Of a DNA stretch of 64,000 bases, positions 9,469 to 19,798 are shown piece by piece (the stretch's first letter is position 1; each line of letters starts with the position of its first letter). The stretch is from contig JANCRA010000003.1 in NCBI GenBank assembly GCA_024362935.1, positions 1,981,501 through 2,045,500 on the forward strand, in the 5' to 3' direction. The DNA is from Setophaga petechia (taxonomy: Eukaryota; Chordata; Aves; Passeriformes; Parulidae). A program made the translations under genes and the position numbers. Below the pieces are notes generated by a model. The model ran no database searches. It was given only the letters and a program-made list of their open reading frames with translations, and was not told the DNA's origin.

Positions 9469-12275
9469 TCACTTGAGGAAGAAGCCGTGTTTCAGTGGGT
9501 CCTCCTCTTCCACAGTGAAGGTGGCTGTGCCAGTGTAAAAGGCTTCTCCTGACACTTCCACAATGACAGCGTTGTAGTTCCCAAACTTGGCCTCCTGCAG
9601 AGGGATCAGGATAAGGATAGAGGCAACAGAAGGTTCTCCACTCTCCCAACCCCACAGAATTCCAGTGCTACCTGACATTTATGCAGACACCCCTGCCCCC
9701 GTGCATCCCAAAGCAGCCACACAACACAACAAGGCCCTAAAATCCTTTTAGTGCCAGGTTTGTGGGAGGGCAGGACCCACAGGCACCTCCCTCCTTCCCT
9801 ACACCCTTCCCTAGGCACAGAAAGGTTTTTCTGCTTCCCCACTGAGCACATTTCCAGCAGCCCTTGAGACAAGGGGAAAGTCCAGCACAAGCCACTTGCC
9901 TTCACTGCCTTCCCAGTGAACAGGGAGCCCGTGGTGCTGCTCTGGAAGGTTCTGCTCTGGTCCAGCTGGATGAGTCCCTTATGGTACTGCAGGGCAATGC
10001 GAGCTGTCACCCCCGAACCCGTCGGACTCCGGTCAACCTACAGCAGAAGGGAAGAACCAGCTCTAGATTTTGGGGTTTAACACAAAGTGAGATTGCTGCC
10101 CTCAGTTCTCTCTGCCACCTTTACACTGCACTCAGGGGAAATTCCCCCAACCCAGGGTTTTGTAGAGAATCCAGATACGTCACAACTGAGAAGGAAAAAA
10201 GAAGCAAGTTTGGGGTACTTCTGGACTGTGGTGGGCTCTGGCACAATTAGGGATGGATTATCTAATAAACACTGAGGCTATTTAGGAGCACTTGAAATCT
10301 TCCCAGCATCATCTCAAAAGGACTGAGAGAGGCTGAGGCCACCTGCTCCATTCTCACACCTCAAGGCAACATTGGTTCTCCTTGTGCTGAGGGGGCTCCT
10401 GGCCAGCCTGGTTTTTAAAACCTCCAAAAACACAGTGTTGGGCAGCTTCTGAGGTGACCTGTCCCAGTGCTCCACACTCCTCACAGCTGGAAAGTCCAAC
10501 CAAAACTTCCCCTGCCATTTATGTGATACTTCATGCACTGCAGACAAGACCAGAATTTTAACACCCCATTTCTCTCCTGTTGTTCATCCCCAGCAGATGT
10601 TCCCTGGATTAGGACTTTAGGGACATGTACTATGCTGGGATCCTGTATCAGCTCCTGAACTCCTGGAAAATTCCAATCAACAGGTTTTGGGTATGATCCT
10701 TTTTAAAATGCCACCATCTAAGGTGTACAGAAATATTTCTGCTATTAGGAGCAAACCCAGAATGTGTGCATTGACACTCAGCTCTCCAGAGACAGGACAG
10801 CAGCACAAGCAATCACTGCCCAAACTAAGAACCAGAACAGTCTCTCTTCTTTGCAGTGGATCTAAGGGACAAAGGGACAATTGTGGTTCCTCTTGTGCCT
10901 GAGAAGAGCCTGTTTCTGTACCTGTTCATCTGCAAACACACAGATGTTGGTGGTGGGCTCCTCACTAAAGGCATCTTTCCCATCTGTCAGTATGGTGCCG
11001 TAGAGGAAAGCCAGGTCTTCACTCTCAGGGTGATGAAGCTTGAACTGGGAACAGCACAGAGAGGGTCACAAATACACACAACAGGAGCAATGTGTGCAGT
11101 GCAGCTTCTGTGAGAAGAATGGGACAAAGCCACATGGCTGCATTTCCACCTCTGCGTCACAGGTAACACAGACAGAGAGAAGCAGGAAAGCTCCTTCTCC
11201 CATCCTTGTAAGGACTCTGAAATTCAGCATGGGGCTGGAAGGATGGGACTCTCCCACTATCCTGAGTTCCAAAGGGAACATGCTGGGATACCACAGTGCT
11301 CATCCATACCTGTTTCTTCACCGCTTCTGTCACTGCACTCGCTGCACTGACAAGGTCTCTGGTCCTTGAAGAGCGCACATCAAGGCCCAGCTGCTCGGCG
11401 CTGAGGAAGGCGTAGAAAGTGCCACCATAGCCGATGTCAACCACCACCTTCCCATGGCCAGGGACATCAATGGCCAAGTCTGAGCAGAGAAAGGGAGGAA
11501 CGTGAGGAGGCAAAACTGCCGAGCCATGGGCTTGCATAGAGTGAAGGAACACAGCCACATGCGAGGGCAGTGGATGGGGATGATAACATGTACACCTGTG
11601 GTATCTTACAGCATCCCTGATGACCACTGAGGAACAGTGGGACTAGGGAGACAGTTGCCAGACGCCCCTTAGCCAGCCCCCAACGCCGGCACGGCCACCA
11701 CCAACCCCCCAGTACACGCAGCGGTCCCCACCGGTGGCGGCAGCGAAGGCGGGCACGCTGTGGAAGCGCACGGGGTTCCCGCTGCGGTGCCCGTCCCAGG
11801 GCACGAAGGCGGTGACGGGCCCGCAGGGGCAGCGCAGGCGGACGGCGGTCTCGGGGCGGGTGGGCGCCGGTACCAGCCCGTAGTCGAGGGCGAAGCGGCC
11901 GAGGGCCATGACGGCGTGGCCGCACATGGCGCTGTAGCCGGCGCAGTGCAGGAACAGCGCCGCCAGGTGCGCGCCGTCCGCGGCCGCCCCGCCGCGCACC
12001 ACCACGGCCCCGTACATGCCGGCGTGGCCGCGCGGCTCGTGCATCAGCGCCCGCCGCACGTGGTCGTGCCTGGCCGCCACCTCCCGCCGCAGCGACAGCA
12101 GCGACAGCCCCGCCGCCGCCGCCCGCTCCGCCGCCTCCAGCCGCGGGATGATGCGCAGCGGCTCGCCGCCCGTGTGCATCTCCACCGTGTGCAGCACCGC
12201 GCCCGAGGGCGAGTGCGGCGGCAGCGCCCGTCCCGCTCCGACACCGTCACTGTCACCGCCGGCCCGTGCCGCCAT
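9469..12275 (-). CDS. L3HYPDH: trans-3-hydroxy-L-proline dehydratase, five exons
   Basis: Proline-racemase superfamily enzyme that dehydrates trans-3-hydroxy-L-proline to pyrroline-2-carboxylate. Coding exons on the minus strand: 11732-12275, 11310-11479, 10922-11044, 9900-10037, 9469-9594 (1101 bp, 366 residues; human 354). All junctions keep frame and have GT-AG ends, except that intron 4 starts with GC (AAG|GCAAGT). Exon 1 has VEMHTGGEPLRI at residues 31-42 and the catalytic cysteine in MCGHAV (Cys118). Exon 2 carries IDVPGHGKVVVDIGYGG, exon 3 DLAFLYGTILTDGKDA, exon 4 VDRSPTGSGVTARIALQYHK. In the last motif Thr285 replaces the second catalytic Cys of proline racemases (SPCGTG), the known mark of the dehydratase. 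Exon 5 ends in EEEDPLKHGFFLK. The start MAARAGGD is the first ATG giving the family N-terminus; an in-frame ATG at 12419 would add 48 unrelated residues. Shares a promoter with JKAMP. Confidence 0.95.
10375..10545 (-). mobile_element. Old CR1 fragment in L3HYPDH intron 3
   Basis: The plus strand reads GGGCTCCTGGCCAGCCTGGT, then AGTGCTCCACACTCCTCACA and GGAAAGTCCAACCAAAACTT. This is the reverse of the CR1 3' region, diverged. Edges approximate. Confidence 0.6.
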
Positions 12276-12920
12276 CGCGCCGTCACACCCCAGAGACCAG
12301 GCCCACGGAATAGACCACGCCCATTTCAGGGTTCCCCTGCCTGAGGCCGCGCCCACGTCCCGCCCGCCCAATTGAAGTCCCGCCCAACACCACGCCCATT
12401 GAGCAACCACGCCCCACACGAGACCACGCCCTTCCTAGTCCCCTCCCCCTCGCGTTCCCGCTCGCATTCCCGGGCGGAGCCGACCCGCGGCGGAAGCGGA
12501 AGTGCCGCGGCGGAAGTACCGGAGCCGCGGTTGCTGGGTTACGGCGATGTTCCGCGCCGGTAGGACGGGCCGGGATGGGGCAGCGGGACGGGGCTGGGGA
12601 TGCGGGTGGGGGCCTGGATGGGGTTGGGGGTGTTGTCAGCGCTGGAGCGGGCCGGGACTGGCGTTCGGTGCCTCTCCCGGTAACACGGCCCTCGCTCTGT
12701 CCGCAGCTGTGGACATCCAGCCTGCCTGCCTCGGGCTGTACTGCGGCAGGACCGTGCTGTCGGTGAACGGCTCCGTGGAGACCTACGGGGACTGCGGGGT
12801 GAGTGCGAGGCTGGGCCCGGTGCGGGATGGCTCAGGCGGGAGCGCCGGCCCGGGCCCTGCGGGTCGGTACCGGGGGCTGCTGGGGCGAGAATGGCCCCAG
12901 ACCGAAACAGGAGCTGCACC
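11690..12920. promoter_or_regulatory. CpG island of L3HYPDH/JKAMP
   Basis: Dense CpG sequence spans L3HYPDH exon 1, the intergenic spacer and JKAMP exons 1-2. It falls off abruptly in the first introns on each side, as expected for one island serving a divergent gene pair. Confidence 0.8.
12276..12546. promoter_or_regulatory. Bidirectional promoter L3HYPDH-JKAMP
   Basis: Only 271 bp separate the two start codons. There is no TATA box. Four exact CCACGCCC (KLF/SP-type) boxes lie at 12315-12322, 12390-12397, 12407-12414 and 12424-12431, with a CCAAT at about 12367. Three CGGAAG (ETS/GABP-type) cores lie at 12491-12496, 12497-12502 and 12511-12516, close to the JKAMP start. This is the usual make-up of housekeeping divergent promoters. 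Factor binding is inferred from motif only. Confidence 0.75.
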
Positions 12921-15900
12921 ACGACAGGAGGTGCTGGGGGCTCGGTGCTGTACCCGAGCTGAGCGGAGGGGCTGGAAAAGCTGGAACAGAACGGGATGGT
13001 GCGAAGAGCTGTGCTGAAATGAGTCCCTGTGCACGCCGGTTTTATGGGAGTGCTGAGGGAGAGCCAGACCCAGGAAGGGCGGGATGAAACTGCAGAACTG
13101 TGGTTGTGAGCAGCTGAAATGAGAGGGAGTGGTGTGAGAGCAGGAGAGGAAAATGGAGGCTTGCATGAAGGCTTTTAATCATGCTTCACCCTTGTTTATA
13201 TTTAAACAGAAGAGCCAAAGAGAGCAAGTGTAAGCTGAGAAATTACTGGGGTTATTGTTTCATCTCTTTAAAAATCTGGTCTATGTCTTGCCCCAAGCTG
13301 TTTTTCCATTAACTGCAGTGATGGTGAGATTCTTGGTCCAACCTCTGCCTTCTGCAGGTGTGTCCTAGAGGCCAAAGAACTGATGACAACAAAATCTGCA
13401 GGGAGTGTTTGGGATCTCCAGACCGCTATGACTGGCTGTACCTCGGCTTCATGGCCATGCTGCCCCTGGTTTTACACTGGTTCTTTATTGAATGGTATTC
13501 TGGAAAAAAGAGGTTTGTGTACCCTTTCTCTGGATGAGTTGCTTAAAGTTAGAAATCTTTTATCCACTAATCATCAATCTGAGATGCTGAACTGAGCTGT
13601 CCAGCACTTACTGGAATCCTAGACTGGTTTGGGTTAGGTGGGAACCTTAAAGATCATCCAGTTCCAGTTTTCTCTCATGGGCAGGGACGCTCAGAGCCCC
13701 ATCCACCCTTGCTGTTGATTGAACTGATACGGTTGCACAGAAGTTTAGAGCAGCTGTAGGAGGCTTTATTTACAAATGTAAGTGTCCTGCAGGGCACCCT
13801 GTCCAGTCACTGCTCTCAGGGCATGGTCTGTACCTCTTTAATGTGCCAGTGCACAGCCCAGCTGTCATTTTGGGCTGGATTTGGTTTCCCAGCAGACAGA
13901 AGAGCAGGTTGTATCATCCCCCTCTCCCCTGGGTCAGTATCAGCAGAGCTGAACAGGTGCAGTGAGAGGATGGGTTTGAGTTTTCTCTTTATGTATTCTG
14001 GGTTTGGGTCTTGATAGCAGAGCTGCTGTGGCCTTTACATCAGAGAAGTTCTGTAAAAAAGAGGTTTAAATCTGCAGCTGCATGTGGCTATTGGATGTTA
14101 GACTGGAGTTTTTTGAGGAGTGATGGCTCTAGAGTGTACTGAGCTGTCCATGGCAGGGGGCTGAAACTGGATAGTCTTCAGAGTCCCTTCTAACCCAAAT
14201 CATTCTGTGATTCTCTGAGCACTGAACAGATGGGGGACTGGGAATGTTTCATATGTGCCTATTTACCATCTTCAACCTGCAGCTTTGGCAATTCTGCTTA
14301 TATCACAAGCAGCAATGTCACCCCTTTCTGAGACGTGTGGTGCATTACCCTCACCACTCTTTTCTTTTACACACTAAACCACCTGAGATTATCAAAGAAC
14401 TTCCACACTCAGCAGGTTTTAACTCTGCAGAAGGCTCTGTGGGATTCCAGGGCTGTTGGGATTTGCAGGAGCTGGCAGCATGGTGTGGGAACCCAGGAAA
14501 TTCCTCTGGCTGCCCTGGAGGACTCGAGACCCTGTCAGGGGGCTCAGAGACCTTGGCTCAGAGCCCAAGGCCCCTGTGCCTTTGATCTTGACCCATGGAA
14601 AAAACAATTACCAACCTTATATGAAAAATTACAAGTGAAGAGATGTCATTATAGAGCATGACACAGCACAAAGTACCACGACTCCAACAGAAGGATGCAA
14701 GACAGATTTATTACAGCAACATGTTGCTTTTATACTCTTTCAAGATATTTACATTCACTTAATATACACAATCACTGCCCATTGGTTATAGGAAAGAAAC
14801 AAAGTTCTCAGTAGGTGATCAGGGAGCCACGTCATTCTGTGAGCCAGCTAGAGTCCATATCTCTTTTAACTTTTTCTTCTTCATCACGTCTCCATGGTGG
14901 CAACCTTGGTGTCTTCCTCAGGAGAGATGTGGGGCTTTCCTTATCATCAGGAAGCCTTTGCTGGCTCACAAGAACAGCACAGAATGTCTTTCCTACAAAG
15001 AGAGTTTAAGTAGAATAATAGTTAGTTTGTCACAGGGTGAAAAATAGATTTTTGAGGTTTTTTAGAATGGGGGTTCAAGGGGCAAAGATGGAGAAATCTG
15101 GGCATGTCCAGCTTTTCTCCTTCTTCTTGGCCTCTATCTTCTGGGTGATGTTGGTATTTTGAGATTGGTTTAGAGTAGAAGCTCACTGTCTAACAGAGGT
15201 GGTAAGTATTGGAAAGTAATGGTAAATAATGTACACATAGTTTTTAGTATAAAAAGATAACACCACCTCTGAGGCAGTCAGTGTGCCTCAATCCAACCTG
15301 TCAGACAGACCTTGGCGGGTCAGAGAAAGAATTTTATAGATAAGAAATAATAAATAACATTGAGAATGAGAATAGAAAAGTTCTGACTCCTTCTTGGAGT
15401 GCTGGGCTGGGAAAAGAGACTTTGTAACACATCTCGGGGTGGCTGTGACCAGCAGAGGTTCCAAGAGCTGGGCAGTGACAGTGAGACAGAGTAGAAATTC
15501 TCCAGAGTAGAAATCCATTTTGATGTAGGTGAAATGTACATCTTGAGTTAAGTCTGTAGTTTGAAAACATAGCTCTTTAGTCTGACTGCCTGTTCTTGTA
15601 AAAAGCCTAGGCTCAGAGAAACTGCTTCAGTGCAGGACAGAGATAAGGGAGGGGAGACAGAGATTGCTGTGAGAGCAAGTCATCCTGACCCAGGAATTCT
15701 TTCTGATAAAGAAGAGCTAGCAGCAAATGTCACGCAACATTTGTAAAAATGAATGTGTATGAACCTATTGTGAAATTGCATGCATATGGGTTTGAGAGGG
15801 GGATAAAAAGGGACCTGGAGTTCCCAGAGGTACACGTCTTTTAAGGAGAGTAATCTCCACATGCGTCCAGTGCTGTAATAAACATACCAGCCTTGCAACT

Positions 15901-18900
15901 TTCACAAAGTTGTGCAGTTTTGTTTATCTCCACAAAACAGCAGCGCTGTTGTCCCACAGCTCCAGCGCGCTGCTGCAGCACCTGACAGCCCTGCTGGAGT
16001 GCAGCGTGGCAGCCCTGGTGACTCTGCTGCTCAGCGACCCCGTGGGCTCCCTGCACATCCGCTCCTGCCCCGTCAAGAAGCTCTCGGACTGGTACACCAT
16101 GCTGTACAACCCCAGCCCCGACTACATCACCACCGTGCACTGCACCCACGAGGCCGTGTACCCCCTGTGAGTGTGCACCCCTGTCTGAGTGTGCACCCCC
16201 TGTCTGTGTGTGCCCCCTGTGAGTGTGCACCCCTGTGTGTGCCCCCTGTGAGTGTGCACCCCTGTCTGTGTGTGCCCTCTGTGTGTGCCCCCTGTGAGTG
16301 TGCACCCCTGTCTGTGTGCCCTCTGTGAGTGTGCACCCCCTGTCTGTGTGTGCCCTCTGTGAGTGTGCACCCCCTGTCTGTGTGTGCCCCCTGTGAGTGT
16401 GCACCCCTATCTGTGTGTGCCCTCTGTGTGTACCCCCTGTGAGTGTGCACCCCTGTGTGTGCCCTCTGTGTGTACCCCCTGTGAGTGTGCACCCCTGTGT
16501 GTGCCCTCTGTGATTGTGCACCCCTGTGTGTGCCCCCTGTGAGTGTGCACCCCTGTCTGTGTGTACCCCCTGTGAGTGTGCACCCCCTGTCTGTGTGTAC
16601 CCTCTGTGAGTGTGCACCCCCTGTCTGTGTGCACCCCCTGTCTGTGTGCACCCCCTGTCTGTGTGTACCCTCTGTGTGTACCCCCTGTGAGTGTGCACCC
16701 CTGTGTGTACCCCCTGTGAGTGTGCACCCCATCTGTGTGTGCCCTCTGTGTGTACCCTCTGTGAGTGTGCACCCCTCTGTGTGCCCTCTGTGAGTGTGCA
16801 CCCCTCTGTGTGCCCTCTGTGAGTGTGCACCCCCTGTCTGTGTGTACCCTCTGTGTCTACCCCCCTTGTGAGTGTGCACCCCTGTGTGTTCACCTCCTGT
16901 GTGTACCCCTGTGAGTGTGCACCCATGTGCGCACCCCCTGTGAGTGTGCACCCCTGTGTGTGCCCTCTGTGAGTGTGCACCCCTGTCTGTGTGTGCCCTC
17001 TGTGAGTGTGCACCCCTGTGTGTACCTTCTGTGAGTGTGCACCCCTGTGTCTACCCCCTGTCAGTGTGCACTGTACCCCCTGTCAGTATGTGCCCCCTAT
17101 CAGTGTGTACCCTCTGTGTGTGCCCCCTGTCAGTGTGTGGCCCCCTGCCTCTCCTCCAAGCTGCCAAAAGTGTTCAGGTCACTGGCAATCAATCCCCTGA
17201 ATCTTTTGTGCATTGAACTGTTTTACACAGATTTAGCAACACTTATTGACTTTCTGAGTAATCAAAGAAAGTGGCATAGCCCAGGCTATCACACAATCAG
17301 TTTAGTTGGAAAAGACCTCTGGGATCGAGTCCAACCTATGGCCCAGCACCACCATGGCCCTTCTTTCCAATTCCAGTTCCAATTGGAAAGTGCCAATTCC
17401 ATTCTTTCCAGATTAAAGATAATTTCTAGATTTTAAACATTTCTAGATGTTTAACATCTCTAGGGATGGTGACTCCATCACCTCCCTGGACAGCCCATTC
17501 CAGCGTCTGATCACTCTTTCTGTGGAGAAATTCCTCCTGATGTCCAACCTGAGCCTTCCTATGTGCAGCTTGAGTCTGTGTCCTCTCTGTCATTATGTAC
17601 TTTAAAACTTTTTTCTTTTTGTTTTCCTTTCCTTGGAAAGGAAGCATCCTGACTGTTTCCCCTAAGGAAATGTGAGCCCATCATTCTGTGTTTAAACCTT
17701 TTACCCATAAAGTCTTTAGACTTCACTGATTAACCCCAAATTCCTTGATTGTGACCTCTATCTCTATAAGAAAACTGCACATTTTAAGGAATTTTTTTTT
17801 ATTCTCCAGGTACACCATTGTGTTTATCTATTATGCCTTCTGTCTCGTGCTGATGATGCTGCTGAGGCCTCTCCTGGTTAAGAAGATTGCCTGTGGTTTG
17901 GGGAGATCTGACAGATTTAAAAGCATTTATGCAGCACTCTACTTCTTCCCCATCCTCACTGTGCTGCAGGCCGTGGGAGGGGGCCTCCTCTGTGAGTTCT
18001 CTCCCAAAAACACTCCTGAACACACCTGTCAGTGCACACTAAGAAAGGACTTAAGGGACAGAAGGAAGGGACACTTTTTGGTTTGGGTATAAGGATGTTG
18101 TTTATAGTTATTTTGAGGAGTTTCACCTAAAAAGGTTGCTTGTTAGGAGCTCTATCCTCACCAGGCTCCTGACCAACACTGCTTTGCCTCAGCCAGTGCT
18201 GCTGGAGACTGTCCCTTTCCCAAAAAAGGAGAGAGGGTGTGAGAGAGGAAAGTACTTTAGAGTGAGCTGGTTCCACTTATTGCTAAAGCAGAGTTTGTGT
18301 GATTTCAGAGATGGATTTCAGTGTAAATGTGGGGAGATTGCTGGAAGCCAAACCAAAAATAGCCATTCTTGTCACATTTGGAGAGGTGCCACAAAATCCC
18401 CACTCAGCCTGACTACTTTTCTCAGTATTATTTTTCAATTTGTGGTATAAGCATTGAGTAACTCCCCTGAGAAACAGCAGAAAACCTCAGAGGGAAGAGC
18501 TGTGCAGGTTGTGTTTGGCTGACCCTCACATGCTAAGAGGCAGCTAGAGCAGCTCAGTTTGCTTCACACCTGTGGAAAAACTCTGCTGAAGGATAAGCTG
18601 TGCCATTTCTTTGCCTAACGTGTTGCATGTTTGCCTTTAGATTATGCCTTCCCATACATCATCCTGGTGCTCTCTTTGGTAACACTGGCTGTGTACATGT
18701 CTGCTTCTGAGGTGGAGGTGGGTAAACATGTTTCTTGTGTTAAAAGAGTAAAAAACACTTGAGTGAGCAGAGACCACTTTGTCTCTTGCCTTTTCTCAGT
18801 GGTGTATTTTACATTTAAGCCTTTTCCTTTATCCCTTCCCCTCTTGGCTGGAGGAATCTCATGTGAGAATTCCCTCTGATGGTGCACTGAGAAGCTGGGT

Positions 18901-19227
18901 GTGTGCTGGAAGGGCTCAACCCCAGGAGCTCCACCTGTCACACCTCTTAAATGTCATGTGCTGGCTAACAGGCTGAATGCTAACAGAAAATTGTGTTTAT
19001 TTTGCAAGTTTTTCAAGGATCTGCTCGTGAGGAAGAAAAGGCTCGTTGTCCTCTTCAGCCACTGGTTACTCCATGCCTATGGAATCATCTCCATTTCCAA
19101 ACTGGATAAGCTTGAGCAGGACCTGCCTTTGCTTGCCCTGGTACCTGCCCCTGCCCTCTTCTACCTGATGACAGCAAAGTACACAGAGCCCTCACGGATC
19201 CTCTCTGAAGGTGGGAATGGACACTGA
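12547..19227 (+). CDS. JKAMP: JNK1/MAPK8-associated membrane protein, seven exons
   Basis: Multi-pass ER membrane protein that links ubiquitin ligases and the proteasome in ER-associated degradation and modulates JNK signalling (family knowledge). Coding exons: 12547-12559, 12707-12798, 13358-13512, 15960-16166, 17810-17991, 18641-18717, 19009-19227 (945 bp, 314 residues; human 311). All introns are GT-AG and all phases agree. The N-terminus MFRAAVDIQPACLGLYC is three residues longer than the human MAVDIQ form. A Cys cluster (CGVCPRG, ICREC) precedes the first helix (DWLYLGFMAMLPLVLHWFF). Diagnostic stretches are LSDWYTMLYNPSPDY in exon 4, YTIVFIYYAFCLVLMMLLRP in exon 5, YAFPYIILVLSLVTLAVYM in exon 6, and LLVRKKRLVVLFSHWLLHAY in exon 7. 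It ends EPSRILSEGGNGH. At the exon 6/7 join the protein reads SEVE-FFK-DLL, where I recall human SEIE-NCY-DLL. Intron 3 is full of LTRs and intron 4 carries a splice-donor minisatellite. Confidence 0.95.
13612..13715 (-). mobile_element. CR1 3' end, JKAMP intron 3
   Basis: The plus strand reads GACTGGTTTGGGTTAGGTGG, then AAAGATCATCCAGTTCCAGT, CATGGGCAGGGAC and AGAGCCCCATCCACC. This is the reverse complement of a CR1 3' end. It is short and diverged. Confidence 0.75.
14120..14217 (+). mobile_element. CR1 3' end, JKAMP intron 3
   Basis: CCATGGCAGGGGGCTGAAAC, then TCCCTTCTAACCCAAATCAT and TCTGTGATTCTCTG. A sense-oriented CR1 tail. Confidence 0.8.
14484..15469 (+). mobile_element. Solo LTR, family A, interrupted by a younger LTR
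   Basis: The first part (14484-14637) and last part (15004 to about 15469) together match, in the opposite orientation, the 654-bp LTR at 46815-47468 along its whole length. It starts TGTGGGAACCCAGG. In sense it holds a TATA-like GTATAAAAAG near 15250 and an AATAAA near 15348. With the 360-bp insertion removed it is about 626 bp, close to the other copy. No clear target duplication was found (GCATGG on the left, GCTGGG on the right), so the right edge is approximate. It lies in JKAMP intron 3 in the sense direction. Confidence 0.8.
14644..14997 (-). mobile_element. Solo LTR nested inside LTR family A
   Basis: A 354-bp LTR with TG...CA ends (TGTCATTATAG to TTTCCTACA) and an exact 6-bp target duplication AAGAGA at 14638-14643 and 14998-15003. 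The uninterrupted version of the target exists at 47300-47340. On the minus strand it has TATAAAAG and then AATAAA in the right order for a U3-R-U5 LTR. A six-base duplication is typical of class II (ERVK-like) retroviruses. No internal coding sequence remains. Confidence 0.92.
15555..15934 (+). mobile_element. LTR-like element ending next to JKAMP exon 4
   Basis: Has the order GGGGGATAAAAAGGGACC (TATA-like, near 15800), then TGTAATAAACATACCAGC (poly(A) signal near 15876), then a U5-like stretch ending TTTATCTCCACA at 15934. This resembles an avian ERVL-type LTR in sense with JKAMP. The left edge at a TGTAG is a guess, and no target duplication was found. Confidence 0.6.
16160..17150. repeat. 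Minisatellite derived from the JKAMP exon 4 splice donor
   Basis: About 1 kb of degenerate 18-33-bp units built from CCCCTGTGAGTGTGCACC and TGTCTGTGTGTG segments. The first unit is the end of JKAMP exon 4 and its splice donor (CCCCCT|GTGAGT, exon end 16166). I count about 23 copies of CTGTGAGTGTGCAC, including the real donor. Towards the right end the motif decays to CTGTCAGTGTG. Both strands stay largely free of stop codons because of the simple composition; these open frames are not genes. Confidence 0.93.
17285..17590 (-). mobile_element. CR1 fragment, JKAMP intron 4
   Basis: The plus strand reads GTTGGAAAAGACCTCTGGGA, then GAGTCCAACCTATGGCCCAG, ACCTCCCTGGACAGCCCATT, GGAGAAATTCCTCCTGATGT and CCAACCTGAGCCT. 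This is the reverse complement of a CR1 3' region. About 100 bp of unrelated AT-rich sequence (17358-17460) interrupts it. Confidence 0.85.
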
Positions 19228-19556
19228 AAGGAGCCTGTGCCAACAACTCTGTCCCAGTGATCTGGATGAAGCAATTTTAGTGCTTGTCATGCTTTGGAAA
19301 CTTTTGTTTTCAAAAAGAAGTTGTTTATGTGCCAGACTTCTGGTGAAACACCTCTAGGTGAGACTGTATAATATTAAAAAGCTGCACTTTGTATTCTTCC
19401 TAAGTATCTGGTATAGATGGAAAGCAATGTCTTTTTATCTATTCATCACTGTGAATTTGTGTAAAAAGCTTGTGACACATCCTAGTACAATGGTTTGCTT
19501 GTTTATTGTTCATTTTCTAACATGATATTTGAATAAAACAATAGAGCCTGGTTTTC
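19228..19556 (+). other. JKAMP: JKAMP 3' UTR (predicted)
   Basis: Unique AT-rich sequence after the TGA at 19225-19227, ending about 20 bp past AATAAA at 19532-19537. A second AATAAA lies at 19567-19572. Inferred from the signals only. Confidence 0.6.
19532..19537 (+). terminator. JKAMP: Poly(A) signal of JKAMP
   Basis: Canonical AATAAA about 305 bp after the stop codon, with a T/G-rich stretch just downstream (GCCTGGTTTTC). Confidence 0.6.
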
Positions 19557-19723
19557 AATAGACTTTAATAAAAAAACAGAGCTTGAATATACCAGAGAAC
19601 TTCATTTTTTCATCACATACTCTACCTTCCATCCCCCACCAGTGGAAACAGACTGTCTTCTTCCTTCCATCAAAAGATAAAACATGTGCATGAATCCTCA
19701 TGATGTTTGAGTCTGACTGCTGG

Positions 19724-19798
19724 AGAAGAAATGCACTGTAAAAGGAGAAGAAGAAATGCACTGTAAAAGAAAAAGAAGAAATGCACTGTAAAATGCTC
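19724..19798. repeat. Short tandem repeat, 25-bp unit x3
   Basis: AGAAGAAATGCACTGTAAAA starts at 19724, 19749 and 19774. Confidence 0.9.

Noticed and set aside
11760..12344. 194-codon plus-strand frame over L3HYPDH exon 1
   Set aside because: Antisense shadow in the CpG island; Arg/Gln/Pro/His-rich composition without a family.
15841..17013. 390-codon minus-strand frame of HTHRGHTQ-type repeats, and plus-strand CECAPL-type frames
   Set aside because: It is the TG/CA-rich minisatellite read in stop-free frames; it overlaps JKAMP exon 4 and has no promoter, splice sites or family.
16160..17150. CRISPR-like array
   Set aside because: Units are degenerate and contiguous with no unique spacers, in a vertebrate intron; it is a minisatellite.
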